Notes: a model not told the origin generated them from the sequence alone. A stretch of 64,000 bases of DNA from Rhizobium sp. P38BS-XIX (GCF_012641435.1 NZ_JABAIJ010000001.1:1240001-1304000), one strand, 5' to 3'; shown: positions 54,571 to 64,000, numbered from the stretch's first letter. A program made the numbers and translations.

Positions 54571-55749
54571 TTAATCATCTGATTTTCTTGAGATAATGGC
54601 ATTTCTCACTAGTCGCGATGCCGCAATTGATGGCTTTTCAACCAAGATGTTCATAATCCAAGCAAGAATAATTGCGGTCGGGACTGTGACAACCCATACT
54701 GTGAGAGATCCGAAACTTGCATACAGCAAAATCAGCGCCACGCTTAAGACGAGATAATGGTTTAGATACAAACTATACGATATCTCACCGAAAAATTTAA
54801 ACCGCGCAAGTAAACGCCCCTCGTTGGATCCGAGGACCAAGGCGACGATCAGCACGCAACCAACTCCAATAGCAAGATCACCAATCATGCGCTGACTTAA
54901 GGTCCACGGATTATCAAATGGATACGCGTAAAGAAGCAGCGCAACCGCCCAAGTCAGTATGCGCCACCTTCCCTTTAGCGCGGAAAACGCTTTCGAGATT
55001 GCGTCCTGATGAAAGGCCAAGAAAGATCCTGCGGCGAAAAAGGTCGAATAATGTAGGCTAATGAGCAGTTCTGCCTGTAATGGTGTGAGCGGTATGATCC
55101 CCGATATGGCGTAAGCGATGAGCAAGGAGATTATCGGAAAAACGAGGAAAGTCGCCTTTCGCAAACGCCATACCGAGAAATATATCAACGGAAAAATGAT
55201 CGATATTCTCATCTCATGGATGATTGACCAAATTGGTGGATTAATCTCCGACGGATTAAATACGCCAATCATCAGCAAGTTTCCCGGTATGTTTAGATTC
55301 TCACCGAAAACTGGATTTGGAACATTCATCCATCCAAGGTCCCAATGAGCGCCAAGGGCCTTGAGAAGATGGTACGTGCAAACTGCGAGAATGAGCGAAG
55401 CTAAGTATGGTGGATAAAGTCTAGCGATCCTTGAGGCCAGGTACGCATCATATCGCGGGAAACCAATCCTTCCCCACATCCTGGTCAATGCGAAGCCACT
55501 TAATACAAAGAACAAAACGACCGCTTGATGGCCAGACCATAATATCCTCAACGGCGTCCATTTGATTTCATCCCAGATCGGGTCGACTTTATATAATCCG
55601 GCTATTGTCGCGTGTGATAGCAAGACCAATATCGCCGCGATGCCCCTTAAAGAGTCAAGGGAACGCTCTCTCCCGCCATTCGCCGCCGCTATCATATTTG
55701 GACGAGCAGGAGTGTTCGATTGAACAAGAGAGATGTTATCTAACGACAT
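54571..55749 (-). CDS. Acyltransferase-3 (OafA-like) membrane protein
   Basis: A 392-residue inner-membrane protein with about ten helices. The family start RSLDSLRGIAAILVLLSHA carries the catalytic His region. VVLFFVLSGFALTRMWGR and YLASRIARLYPPYLASL follow, and the end has FFGEISYSLYLNHYLVLS. Such proteins O-acetylate or otherwise acylate surface polysaccharides. It is divergent from a second acyltransferase, and both sit in the AT-rich block beside the sialidase-like gene. Confidence 0.88.
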   Translation of the reverse strand: MSLDNISLVQSNTPARPNMIAAANGGRERSLDSLRGIAAILVLLSHATIAGLYKVDPIWDEIKWTPLRILWSGHQAVVLFFVLSGFALTRMWGRIGFPRYDAYLASRIARLYPPYLASLILAVCTYHLLKALGAHWDLGWMNVPNPVFGENLNIPGNLLMIGVFNPSEINPPIWSIIHEMRISIIFPLIYFSVWRLRKATFLVFPIISLLIAYAISGIIPLTPLQAELLISLHYSTFFAAGSFLAFHQDAISKAFSALKGRWRILTWAVALLLYAYPFDNPWTLSQRMIGDLAIGVGCVLIVALVLGSNEGRLLARFKFFGEISYSLYLNHYLVLSVALILLYASFGSLTVWVVTVPTAIILAWIMNILVEKPSIAASRLVRNAIISRKSDD

Positions 55750-56021
55750 TATCTGATCTGAAAACTTGACCCAACGACGGGCAGCATTTGTTTATTACGG
55801 GCTTGCCGTCAATCTTTCGCGACAAATTTTCGACCGATGTGGGTGCGAAACTGCATATATTTTCCGCTTATAATTCAAGACAATCATTCAAATCAGCATT
55901 TCATTACGCAACAATTTTAGAATGCATTCGTCAGGAATGATCTCACAATAGGTTGTGAATCATTATCGAGCGTTGCATTCCGCGTACATAAGAAAATACA
56001 AAATCATGCTATGCGAGCTTA

Positions 56022-57134
56022 ATGAGGGAGAAAACAACCAAAAATCGCATCAAGGGAGTTGATGGTCTCAGGGCAATATCTGTTCTGGTCGTATTTGCTC
56101 ACCATACTGGGCTCACCCCCATTCATGGCGGAGGTGCCGGCGTAGATATATTTTTCGTCCTGAGTGGCTTCTTGATTACCAACATTTTGAAGAACGAATT
56201 CGATTCCAACAAAAGAATCTCATTCGTGAATTTTTACGCACGACGAACCTGGCGATTACTGCCCGCCTTGGGCATTTTTCTTCTATCCGTGTGGCTCTAC
56301 TGTTTAATTTTTCAACCCTCCGTAAACGTCAGCTGGGAAATCTTGCCGTCGATGTTCTATCTCATGAATTGGGTTCGAGCTTTCGATTTATATGACGCCC
56401 AATTGACTGCGCACACCTGGTCGCTTTCCATTGAGGAACAGTTCTATCTGATTTGGCCAGCTGTCCTCATTGTCGTTCTCAGATTAAGACGAATTCATCC
56501 AGCGATAACAATAGCTTTGTTGGCAGCGGCGGTCACATCATGGCGGATGATATTGGAACCGGGTAGCGTGGGTTCTGCACGCATATACATGGGATTTGAC
56601 ACTCATTCCGACGGAATTTTGGTCGGCTCGCTGCTGGCGCTTTTACCTGCCAAAATCGTTAGAAAAATAGGTGACTATTGTTGGTGGATGGGTGCATCCT
56701 ATTTGCTGGCGTGTTTTCTCGTCCCGTATTTCATAGACTTCGCCACCACTAACGTTGGGTATACCGTCACCGCCCTCGCCGCGGCAGCAATAGTCGCTAA
56801 ATTAGCGTCTGATCCAGATGCGCCAATCACCAACCTTTTCGATTTCAAAGTGCTTGCTTGGCTGGGGAAGCTCTCTTATGGCTTCTATTTGTGGCATTAT
56901 CCGGTAATTAAAATACTGGTTTATAGCGAATACGAGATATTCGGCGCATTCTTTTCCAGATTCAGATACGCGCCGGTTCTTATCGTTGTCACCTGCTTTG
57001 TCGTGACGCTCATTCTCACAACAATATCGTGGTATGTGGTTGAGTCTCCACTGCTGAAGACCCTGCAAAATTCAAAGAAGCAGAAGCTAGACGACACCGA
57101 AAGACGATTAGAGTCCCAAACCACTTCGACGTGA
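56022..57134 (+). CDS. Acyltransferase-3 (OafA-like) membrane protein, second copy
   Basis: A 370-residue membrane protein of the same superfamily but a different subtype. It shows KGVDGLRAISVLVVFAHH (catalytic His), GAGVDIFFVLSGFLITNIL, YARRTWRLLPAL, TWSLSIEEQFYLIWPA and LGKLSYGFYLWHYPV. It lacks the extra SGNH domain of OafA-type proteins of 600+ residues. The upstream ribosome site is weak. Likely to modify an exopolysaccharide, lipopolysaccharide or Nod-factor-like glycan. Confidence 0.88.
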   Translation: MREKTTKNRIKGVDGLRAISVLVVFAHHTGLTPIHGGGAGVDIFFVLSGFLITNILKNEFDSNKRISFVNFYARRTWRLLPALGIFLLSVWLYCLIFQPSVNVSWEILPSMFYLMNWVRAFDLYDAQLTAHTWSLSIEEQFYLIWPAVLIVVLRLRRIHPAITIALLAAAVTSWRMILEPGSVGSARIYMGFDTHSDGILVGSLLALLPAKIVRKIGDYCWWMGASYLLACFLVPYFIDFATTNVGYTVTALAAAAIVAKLASDPDAPITNLFDFKVLAWLGKLSYGFYLWHYPVIKILVYSEYEIFGAFFSRFRYAPVLIVVTCFVVTLILTTISWYVVESPLLKTLQNSKKQKLDDTERRLESQTTST

Positions 57135-57275
57135 AGGTCCGCAGTTTCAAAAAAGATGCCTTGAGCGCGCTGAATTCTTGCGACAAGCAAACGGATTATC
57201 CTGACCAACGCATTCATAAGATGCGGCCGCGTTTTTATAAAACGCCTGCTAAATCAGCGATAAACATTTGAAATT

Positions 57276-57351
<76 letters not shown>

Positions 57352-57475
57352 GTACCGCTTGCTGGCGGCGTGACCGGGCATATAAATAGGATCGGTTTGA
57401 TTGTCCAGCGGCCAGATGAATTTTCTTTGTTTTTTTGTCAAAAAAATTTCAGAGACGGCCAAAAACCATTAAAAA

Positions 57476-58429
57476 TCAAAGCTCAAGAATTCCGGAGGCA
57501 ATGCGGACAGCCTGGCCGCCAATGCGGGCGTTGGCGATCTGACCATCATCGATATCAAGGTGCAGGTGAATCATCGAAGGGCGTCCCATCTCGATGCCCT
57601 GTTCGATGATAACGGGATGATGCCCGTCCGGCAGCGCGTCGAACTGATTGATCGCTCCAGACAGCGCGGCCACCGCTGAACCCGTCGCCGGATCTTCCAC
57701 GATCCCCATGCCGACCGGAAACATGCGTGCATGAAACTTGGCAACATGGTTCACGCCACCGCGGCAATAGATGAAGGCCGAAGCGAGCGCGCCGTCGACA
57801 AAGGGGACGGTCTTCTCCCAAAGCTGCGCGTCAAATTCCAGACGCTCGGCCGCGCCCACGTCATGCACCGGCACGAGAAGGAACGGCACGCCGGCGCTCC
57901 AGATGGACGGCACATGATTTTCGAAGCCGATCTCGGTGATCTTGAGACTGAGTGCGTTGGCGATATCAGCCTTATCCAGAGGCAACAAAATCTGCTGCGA
58001 CTTCTTCGGCAGATCGAACTCGGCAAAGCTCGCCCGGTTTTGGCGCAACTTGATGGCGCAACGGACCGGCCCAACCCTCTCATCCAGCACGGATACCAGG
58101 TCAAGATCGCCGCCGTGGCTGGCATGCGCCTTTTCCGCGAGCGCGATGGCGGTGCCGACCGTCGGATGACCGGCAAAAGGCAGTTCGCGCCCCGGTGTGA
58201 ATATGCGAAGCGTTGCCGTATGCGCCGGATTTTGCGGCGGCAGCACGAACACGGTCTCCGAAAGATTCATCTCTCGGGCGATCGCCTGCATCGCCTCATC
58301 ACTCAAATCTTCGCCATCGAAGATGATCGCGAGCGGATTGCCAGCCAGTTTGCTGTCGGTAAACACATCATAGACACTGTAGCTACGCGCCAAACCGGCC
58401 TCCATCCATGCTTCAGACTGAATATTCAT
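57476..58429 (-). CDS. PhzF-family isomerase
   Basis: A 317-residue protein of the PhzF/DAP-epimerase-like fold. Early SVYDVFTDSKLAGNPLAII and MNLSETVFVLPP hold the conserved catalytic Glu, followed by IFTPGRELPFAGHPTVGTA and the second-half EDPATGSAVAALSG. Relatives isomerise small hydrophobic or amino-acid substrates; most are not phenazine enzymes, and no phenazine genes are seen here. It is the downstream member of a minus-strand run with the Nudix gene, separated by 30 bases. Confidence 0.88.
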   Translation of the reverse strand: MNIQSEAWMEAGLARSYSVYDVFTDSKLAGNPLAIIFDGEDLSDEAMQAIAREMNLSETVFVLPPQNPAHTATLRIFTPGRELPFAGHPTVGTAIALAEKAHASHGGDLDLVSVLDERVGPVRCAIKLRQNRASFAEFDLPKKSQQILLPLDKADIANALSLKITEIGFENHVPSIWSAGVPFLLVPVHDVGAAERLEFDAQLWEKTVPFVDGALASAFIYCRGGVNHVAKFHARMFPVGMGIVEDPATGSAVAALSGAINQFDALPDGHHPVIIEQGIEMGRPSMIHLHLDIDDGQIANARIGGQAVRIASGILEL

Positions 58430-58459
58430 AACGGCCAGCGACTTCAGCGCAAGCCCGGC

Positions 58460-59197
58460 TTATTTTCCCCTGCCGAAGAACCAGGCAAGAATGGGCAGCA
58501 TTGCCGCGCTATAGTGATGCGCGGAGGGATCGGCTGATCGAATGGCAACCGCGCCGTCAACCTCATCCTCATCAGACACCAGCATATGCGCTTCGATCCG
58601 CTTCAGCATATCCTCTGCGCTCCAAGGGAAGTGGAAAACCCGCAAGAGAGTGACCGAACGGTTCACATGTGTGCCGTAATAGCCAGGCTCGACAACGGCA
58701 TCGTTGAGATCGAGCCCTGTCTCTTCGAGGACCTCACGCCGCATGTTGCCTTCCACATCGCAATGCCCGTCCATGATGTCGTTTTCATCCATCGAGCCTG
58801 CCGCGCAATAGACCTGCCCGGGATTGGCAGTGTGCGGCGCCATGCGGATCGCGATGATCGCTCCGTCGGATGAGACAGCAACCGCAAAGGCGAAGAGATG
58901 GAACCCACCCGGCTCCCTTTGTTTGCGCCACCAGAGGAACGTCGAAAAAGGCGTTACATAGGCTTCTCCCTTGACGATGCCGTCGGCAAGCGAAAGCCGG
59001 TGCTGGAAGATCATGCGGCCGTCAAAAAGCGCCGGATTGGCGGCGAACTCTTTTTCCCAATTCCGCCGTGACGCTTCGAGCTCATGCACATGAAAAGGAT
59101 GCTCGCCGGGAAGCACCGCAAGATCGATGCTGGAAACGGGAAACACGGTGCCTTCCGGCGGCCAGCCGGCCGTATCGTTTTGTTCTGAAGCGGTCAT
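58460..59197 (-). CDS. Nudix-like hydrolase with incomplete Nudix box
   Basis: A 245-residue protein. The REVLEETGLDL half of the Nudix box is present, but the preceding Gx5E half reads differently (the expected Gly and Glu positions hold Asp and Cys). Either the box is shifted or metal binding is altered. A ~90-residue N-terminal domain precedes it. The ATG at 59197 overlaps the stop of the upstream nuclease (ATGA). A much longer open frame to 59803 runs through that gene and is not used. It may act on a nucleotide or CoA-type compound; the substrate is unknown. Confidence 0.8.
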   Translation of the reverse strand: MTASEQNDTAGWPPEGTVFPVSSIDLAVLPGEHPFHVHELEASRRNWEKEFAANPALFDGRMIFQHRLSLADGIVKGEAYVTPFSTFLWWRKQREPGGFHLFAFAVAVSSDGAIIAIRMAPHTANPGQVYCAAGSMDENDIMDGHCDVEGNMRREVLEETGLDLNDAVVEPGYYGTHVNRSVTLLRVFHFPWSAEDMLKRIEAHMLVSDEDEVDGAVAIRSADPSAHHYSAAMLPILAWFFGRGK

Positions 59198-60309
59198 TTC
59201 AAATCCAATGTCATGACAATGGGGCAATGATCGGATGCCTTCGGCCGATCCCAGCCGACGCGCGGATAGCGCTCCACCTCCTGCCCCGGTGGGAATATAG
59301 TGCGGAACGGCTGGCCCGAACGAACGATGTCGGGCATGTGCGTCGCGTTGGCGCGCGCCAGCGCGGGAGACAGCCAGATGTAGTCGAGCTGACAAAGCCG
59401 CTGCTCCTGCGGCCCGCGCGCATGGTAAAGCGTCCAGCGGTCCAATTCGTCGCGTCGCCGCAGGACGTTTTCGGCAAAGCCATCGTGGCTGAAGACATCG
59501 AGCGCGCTTCCATTCTGCTCCTTGCGCGGCTCGAAGCGATAGCCGGTACGGCGCGTGCCGATGACATCGACCCATTCCTGATAATCGTTCATATCCCCGC
59601 AGATCGCGAAATTCTTCGATGCCGTATGACCGGCCCCGAAACGGCCTTCGATAATACGCCGAATTGCCATGGCTTCGGCCCTGCGGACCGGCATGGTCGC
59701 CCGGCGTCCATCCACGCCTTCGCGCGCCGGCCCCATCGATTTCAGGTGCGTGACGTAGAGCGAGAACGGCACGCCGCCGATGTGAAGATGCAGCTCCAGG
59801 CAATCGCGCTTGAAGATCTTGTCTTCCGCATGGTGGCCGAGTGCCGCAAGCTCGTCATTAAAGAGGCCCAAGCTGCCATACGTCACCATGGCGTGACTTT
59901 TGATGTCATTGAGGACGATCGGCTGGCCGTCACGCGTTTCCTCACGCATCATCACGGCAACATCGATGCCGCGACTGTCATTGCCCTCGATCAGATATTT
60001 CTGGCGATAGCCATTGCCGACCATGCGATAGAGATAGCCGTATTCGAAGGCCTGCAGCGCGGTCATGTTGTCGACCTCCTGCAGGCAGATGATATCAGCA
60101 TCGGCATCTGCGATCGCAAGCGCGGTCATCTGTCTGGTGTCGTCGGTTGCGGCGATCACGCGCGCTGCTTCCAGCTGCTGATAGACTTCCTCGTTGCGCA
60201 CATCGAACAGCTGCAGCACGCGATCCTGCCGCAGCTGATTGCGAAAACCGGTGTAATCGAAGCGGGTCAGAAGGTTTTCGACGTTGAATGTCGCAAGGCG
60301 CAGGGACAT
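59194..60309 (-). CDS. Endonuclease/exonuclease/phosphatase (EEP) family protein
   Basis: A 371-residue EEP-fold protein. RLATFNVENLL, DADIICLQEVDN (metal-binding Glu), VTHLKSMGP, FAICGDMNDY, and KASDHCPIVMTL give the full set of catalytic motifs (N, E, D/N, D, H). There is no signal peptide, so it is probably cytoplasmic. The substrate could be nucleic acid or a phosphoester. Its stop overlaps the start of the Nudix-like gene. Confidence 0.9.
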   Translation of the reverse strand: MSLRLATFNVENLLTRFDYTGFRNQLRQDRVLQLFDVRNEEVYQQLEAARVIAATDDTRQMTALAIADADADIICLQEVDNMTALQAFEYGYLYRMVGNGYRQKYLIEGNDSRGIDVAVMMREETRDGQPIVLNDIKSHAMVTYGSLGLFNDELAALGHHAEDKIFKRDCLELHLHIGGVPFSLYVTHLKSMGPAREGVDGRRATMPVRRAEAMAIRRIIEGRFGAGHTASKNFAICGDMNDYQEWVDVIGTRRTGYRFEPRKEQNGSALDVFSHDGFAENVLRRRDELDRWTLYHARGPQEQRLCQLDYIWLSPALARANATHMPDIVRSGQPFRTIFPPGQEVERYPRVGWDRPKASDHCPIVMTLDLK

Positions 60310-60351
60310 GAAGCATTCCAGTTTATGACGAATATAGTGAGCCGGCTTACA

Positions 60352-61347
60352 TCATCCAGCTTTGGCTGTTACGGTCGACTTGAATTTGCCCATCAGATAG
60401 GGGCCGGAAAGAAGAGGCGCATATTTCGGCTGCTCCCCATCTTGCAGGCACGACGGCAGGCAGGCAATCTCGGCAAACCAGTTCGGCTGGTGGAAGAAGG
60501 CCAAGGACTGCCGTCGCTGCATGCCGCCCTCCTCCGGTAGCGGATTGACAACGCGATGCACCGTGGAAACCCAGCGATCGTTGGTCCACAGCGCCATCAA
60601 GTCGCCGATATTGATGACGAAGGCGCCCTCGACAGGGGGCACCGGCGTCCAGTTACCATCGGGAGCGATGATCTCCAGCCCTTTCGAGCCCGGCTGAGGC
60701 AGGAGGATCGTCAGACTACCGTAATCGGTATGTGCGCCCGCGCGAAGCTGACCGGGTTGCGGCGGCACATGCTGCTCCGGATAGTTCAACGCCCGCAGCG
60801 CGCTGATCGGCGCATCCACATAAGAATCGAAGAAGTGTTCATCGAGACCGAGCGCCGTTGCGAAGACGCGCATGATACGTGCCGCCAGATCCTCCATCCC
60901 CCGATAATAGGCCTTCCAAGCGTCCACAAACCCTTCGGGAGCTTCAGGCCAGATGGTTTCCGCATAGCAAAAACCCAACGCTTCGGGATCGCTCATGCCT
61001 GCGGGAACGGAAAGCGGGCCGCCATTGAAGCTCTCCTTCAGGTCCGGCGGCGTGTCGACATTGCGCGATTTCGCAAGCGCCTCCGTTCCTGGCCCAAGAT
61101 AGCCGTAGGGATAGCCCGGATAAAGTGTCTTGGCGCGCTGTTTCACCTCGGGTGGCAGATCGAAGAAAGTCTGCGTCTTCTGCCAGACATCGGCAATAAC
61201 GGTATTCGCAACGCCGTGATTGGCGATCGCCAGAAAGCCGGTAGAGCGGCATATCCGATCCACCTCCACGCCAAGCCGCTTTTTCTCGTCGTTGTCGGCC
61301 AGCTCGAAAGCGCCGAGATCGAAAATCGGAAAGCTATGATCGGACAC
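60352..61347 (-). CDS. 2-oxoglutarate/Fe(II) dioxygenase, isopenicillin-N-synthase family
   Basis: A 331-residue oxygenase. The iron ligands are visible as His206, Asp208 (AHTDYGSLTIL) and His264 (STVHRVVNP), and the 2-oxoglutarate anchor as Arg279-x-Ser281 (RRQSLAFF). The N-terminus has the family's DLGAFELAD and GFLAIANHGV. Bacterial members modify small molecules; the substrate is not known. It lies upstream of the nuclease gene on the same strand and downstream of an ABC importer. Confidence 0.9.
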   Translation of the reverse strand: MSDHSFPIFDLGAFELADNDEKKRLGVEVDRICRSTGFLAIANHGVANTVIADVWQKTQTFFDLPPEVKQRAKTLYPGYPYGYLGPGTEALAKSRNVDTPPDLKESFNGGPLSVPAGMSDPEALGFCYAETIWPEAPEGFVDAWKAYYRGMEDLAARIMRVFATALGLDEHFFDSYVDAPISALRALNYPEQHVPPQPGQLRAGAHTDYGSLTILLPQPGSKGLEIIAPDGNWTPVPPVEGAFVINIGDLMALWTNDRWVSTVHRVVNPLPEEGGMQRRQSLAFFHQPNWFAEIACLPSCLQDGEQPKYAPLLSGPYLMGKFKSTVTAKAG

Positions 61348-61424
61348 ACGCGAATCCCCTTCGTGACGTCGAGCAAATCAAGCATAGGAGGCGGCAGGGA
61401 ACAACCATCTTGTCCCCAGCCGGA

Positions 61425-62456
61425 TCAAAGCCGCCATGCCGAACGGATGGCGACCGGGTAATCGTCTCCGGCCGCAACCGCGTCGCGGCTATAGGCTCGC
61501 AACATCTGACCATCCGGCATCGACAGCCTCATCGCATAGCGCTCACCTTCATAGAGAACGGAAACGACCCGGCAGGAAATACCCTCCGAATCGGCAAGCA
61601 CATCCTCGGGACGTACGAGAATATCCGCGCTCGCCGAGCCGTCTGCCCGGTTGTCCCATATGCCACGGAAAGCCGACCAGTCGATGCGGCGCGCTCCACC
61701 ATCGGGAAAAGTCAGCGAAAGAATAGCCCCCTGCCCGACAAGTCCGCCGACCATTCTGCCTTCCGGGCGTGCATAGATCTCGGCAGGTGGCGCGACCTGC
61801 AGCAACCGCCCTTCCGACATGACGGCAACATCGGTCGCCAATGCCATCGCCTCGCTCTGGTCGTGCGTGACATAGATCATCGTGGCGCCGGAGCGCTGAT
61901 GAAACTCTCGGAAGGTCTCTTCCATCTCCTTCTTCAGATGACGGTCGAGATTGGCAAGCGGCTCGTCCAGCAGCACGACATCGGGCGATGTCACCAGGCA
62001 GCGAGCAAGCGCCACGCGCTGGCGCTGACCACCGGAAAGATCGGCCGGCCTGCGTTCGGCATAATCGCCAAGGCGCACGGTCGCGAGCGCCTCGCGCACC
62101 TTCTCGCGGTAACGCTCGCCGGAGATACCGCGCACCTTCAATGGGTAGCCCACATTGTCTGATACGTTCATGTGAGGCCAGAGTGCGTAGGACTGAAACA
62201 CCATCGCCATGTTGCGCCGCTCGGGCGGCAGCATGGTCGCTGCATCCGCAAGCAGCCGCTCTCCGAGATGAATGGAGCCATCCGTCGGCTGTTCGAAGCC
62301 GGCTATCATCCTGAGCACGGTCGTCTTGCCGCAGCCGGATGGACCGAGCAGGGCCAGGAAACCGCCCTCGCGGACATCGAGCGACAAAGCGTTGACAGCG
62401 GAGCGCCCTCCGGTGCCGAAATCCTTGCTGACATGATTGAGGATCAGCTTCGCCAA
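61425..62456 (-). CDS. FbpC/PotA-type ABC ATPase of a metal or polyamine importer
   Basis: A 343-residue ATPase: Walker A LLGPSGCGKTTVLRM, Q-loop VFQSYALWPHMNV, signature LSGGQRQRVALARCL, Walker B VVLLDEPLANLD, H-loop YVTHDQSEA. The C-terminal TOBE domain (VRPEDVLADSE) follows. TTG at 62456 is the start, with GGGAG upstream, and it overlaps the permease gene by 13 bases. The paired permease points to ferric iron or a similar substrate. Confidence 0.9.
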   Translation of the reverse strand: MAKLILNHVSKDFGTGGRSAVNALSLDVREGGFLALLGPSGCGKTTVLRMIAGFEQPTDGSIHLGERLLADAATMLPPERRNMAMVFQSYALWPHMNVSDNVGYPLKVRGISGERYREKVREALATVRLGDYAERRPADLSGGQRQRVALARCLVTSPDVVLLDEPLANLDRHLKKEMEETFREFHQRSGATMIYVTHDQSEAMALATDVAVMSEGRLLQVAPPAEIYARPEGRMVGGLVGQGAILSLTFPDGGARRIDWSAFRGIWDNRADGSASADILVRPEDVLADSEGISCRVVSVLYEGERYAMRLSMPDGQMLRAYSRDAVAAGDDYPVAIRSAWRL

Positions 62457-64000
62457 GGCACCACTCCCTTCGGCAGGCGCTTGGCCATGATTTCCAGTAG
62501 CACCATCATGATGACGACCATGGCGATGACGATGACCGACATGGCCGAGGCAAGATCGGCGCTGCCGCCATCATCGAGGTTGTAGATGACGACGCCGAGC
62601 GTCTGCGTGCCCGCCGACCAGAGCAGAGCCGAAACAGTCAATTCGTTGCAGGCAATGAGGAAGACGAGGATCACCGATGCGCCCGCAGCCGGCGCAATCA
62701 GCGGCACGATGATATCTGTGAGACGACGGAAGAAGCCAGCGCCCGAAAGACGCGCAGCCTCCTCCAATGCCGGATCGAGCTGCAGAAAGGCGCTCATGAC
62801 CGGCTTCAGGCTGACGGCGAAATAGGCGGAGAAGTAGGCAAGTAGGATGATCCAGATCGTCCCGTAAAGCGTGACATTCAAGATCGGAAGGGGCGCCGCG
62901 AACACCAGAATGAAGCAGACGGCGATGATGATGCCCGGAAGCGAATAGGGGATCTCGATCATGCCGCCTACGATGCGGCTCAGCATGTCCTTCCGCCGCG
63001 TCAGCGCATAGGCCGCAAGCACTGTCACCAGAAGGAGACCCAGCGCCGTCATCCCCGCCAGAAAGAGCGAGTTGGAAAAGGCCGTGCGCGTTATGCTCTG
63101 CCGAAACAGGATTTCCGTGAAGGCGTTCAGCGATGCCGTCTTGAAGGTGAGTGGAACGCCATAGGCCGGCACCAGCGCACCCGCAACCAGCGCCAGGAAG
63201 GGCGCGACAAGCATGATGAACAAGATGGCGTAAAGCACCGGCAGCGCCAGAAAACGCCAGCGACCGAGCGAAAAGGCAGCAGTTGCGCCGGAAATGCCGA
63301 TGACGCGATAGTCACGACCCTTCAAGGCCCTGCCCTGTACCGCAAGGCCGGCAACGGCGATGACCGCGATCATCGTCGACAGCACCGCGATATCGCCGAA
63401 TGTGCGTGGCCCGAAATTGGAGAACTTGGTGAAGATCAGGGTCGAGAGCGTATAGATCGAGGCGGGGATGCCGAGGATCGCGGGAATGCCGAAATTACCG
63501 ATCGAAGAGACGAAGGCGATCGCGGCACCGGCGATAACCCCAGGCAGAGACAAAGGCAGAATGATATCGCGGAACACCCGCAAACCGGAGGCGCCGGAAA
63601 GCCTCGCAGCCTCCACACCATCACGCGGCAGCGCCATCAGGCCGGCACGCAAGGCGAGATAGACGAGCGGCGCATGTTGAACCCCGTAGAGAAGCGCAAT
63701 ACCGCCGATCGAATAGAGCGGCTGCGGCGAGCCGAGCGGCGGCGCGATATGCAATGCCTTCAGCAAGGGGCTCGACGGCCCGGACATCTGCACCCAGGCC
63801 AGCGCCGTTACCTGCGGCGGAATCATCATCGGCAAGACGAAGAGGAAGCCAAGCAGTCCCCTGCCCGAAAGATCGGTCAGCGTCAGCAGAAATGCGAAAA
63901 GGCAGCCGAGCAAAACCGAAACGATGGTGCCGAGGATCGCCGTCTCGATCGTGTACCAGGCTGAGCGCCAGAGCACCGGGTCGGTGATCAGCTCATAGGT
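62444..64000 (-). CDS. FbpB-type ABC permease, N-terminus beyond window
   Basis: The frame stays open to the right edge, so the N-terminus is missing; a GTG at 63976 is only an internal codon. More than 519 residues are visible, with two fused BPD permease halves. The EAA loops are EAARLSGASGLRVFRDIILPLSLPGV and EEAARLSGAGFFRRLTDIIVPLI (given as key positions EAARLSGASG and EAARLSGAGF). This is the FbpB/AfuB type for ferric iron; related phosphonate or putrescine systems are less likely. A binding protein probably lies just outside the window. Confidence 0.9.
   Translation of the reverse strand, partial: TYELITDPVLWRSAWYTIETAILGTIVSVLLGCLFAFLLTLTDLSGRGLLGFLFVLPMMIPPQVTALAWVQMSGPSSPLLKALHIAPPLGSPQPLYSIGGIALLYGVQHAPLVYLALRAGLMALPRDGVEAARLSGASGLRVFRDIILPLSLPGVIAGAAIAFVSSIGNFGIPAILGIPASIYTLSTLIFTKFSNFGPRTFGDIAVLSTMIAVIAVAGLAVQGRALKGRDYRVIGISGATAAFSLGRWRFLALPVLYAILFIMLVAPFLALVAGALVPAYGVPLTFKTASLNAFTEILFRQSITRTAFSNSLFLAGMTALGLLLVTVLAAYALTRRKDMLSRIVGGMIEIPYSLPGIIIAVCFILVFAAPLPILNVTLYGTIWIILLAYFSAYFAVSLKPVMSAFLQLDPALEEAARLSGAGFFRRLTDIIVPLIAPAAGASVILVFLIACNELTVSALLWSAGTQTLGVVIYNLDDGGSADLASAMSVIVIAMVVIMMVLLEIMAKRLPKGVVPWRS

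Overview
The window looks like chromosomal DNA of a Rhizobium-type alphaproteobacterium (Rhizobiaceae). The signs are aerobic-type cobalamin genes (cobN, cobO, cobW, cobU, cobQ), an intergenic mosaic repeat of the RIME kind, high-GC coding sequence, rhizobial LysR and GlxA regulators, and two cobalamin riboswitches. The GC content drops clearly only at about 51.3-57.2 kb.

Layout. 1-2048: the end of a TSUP permease, then a SnoaL-like protein and an XRE regulator joined by an ATGA overlap. 2064-9172 (minus): a cobalamin operon reading riboswitch, 30-codon leader ORF, cobU, cobW, cobN, a DMSP-lyase-like cupin, cobO; several junctions are ATGA overlaps. 9398-12683: a ClC chloride channel convergent with cobQ. 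13878-18242: a betaine-type ABC importer and betaine-homocysteine methyltransferase, followed by a RIME-like repeat and a strong terminator. 18450-23372: two unusual glycosyltransferase/methyltransferase fusions and an exported phosphodiester glycosidase.

23440-33345 is the centrepiece: a corrinoid-dependent methyl-transfer module. It holds an Fe-S protein, a non-pyrrolysine MttB-like methyltransferase, a corrinoid protein, DUF1638, a PF13769 protein, an MTHFR C-terminal Cys protein, MetF, a pterin-binding methyltransferase, a small helical protein and a RamA-like ASKHA corrinoid activator. Together these could move methyl groups from a quaternary amine, through Co(I)-corrinoid and tetrahydrofolate, into the C1 pool. 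The neighbouring betaine importer and Bmt, and B12 synthesis and uptake, fit that use. LysR, DUF1127 and GlxA/AraC regulators follow (33.4-36.2 kb).

36275-41494: a tandem pair of double-receiver proteins (one with GGDEF) and a large MscS channel. 41711-45262: a riboswitch-controlled corrinoid uptake operon (DUF1636, ATPase, binding protein, permease). 45483-50900: two related FAD/NAD(P) proteins flanking an SfnB-like oxidoreductase and an Rrf2 regulator, probably sulfur acquisition. 51.2-57.2 kb: an AT-richer accessory block with two tiny membrane proteins, a Tat-exported LamG/sialidase-like protein and two acyltransferase-3 proteins, ending at tRNA-Lys(CTT). 57476-64000: PhzF, Nudix, EEP nuclease, a 2OG-Fe(II) oxygenase, and an FbpBC-like metal importer that runs off the right edge.
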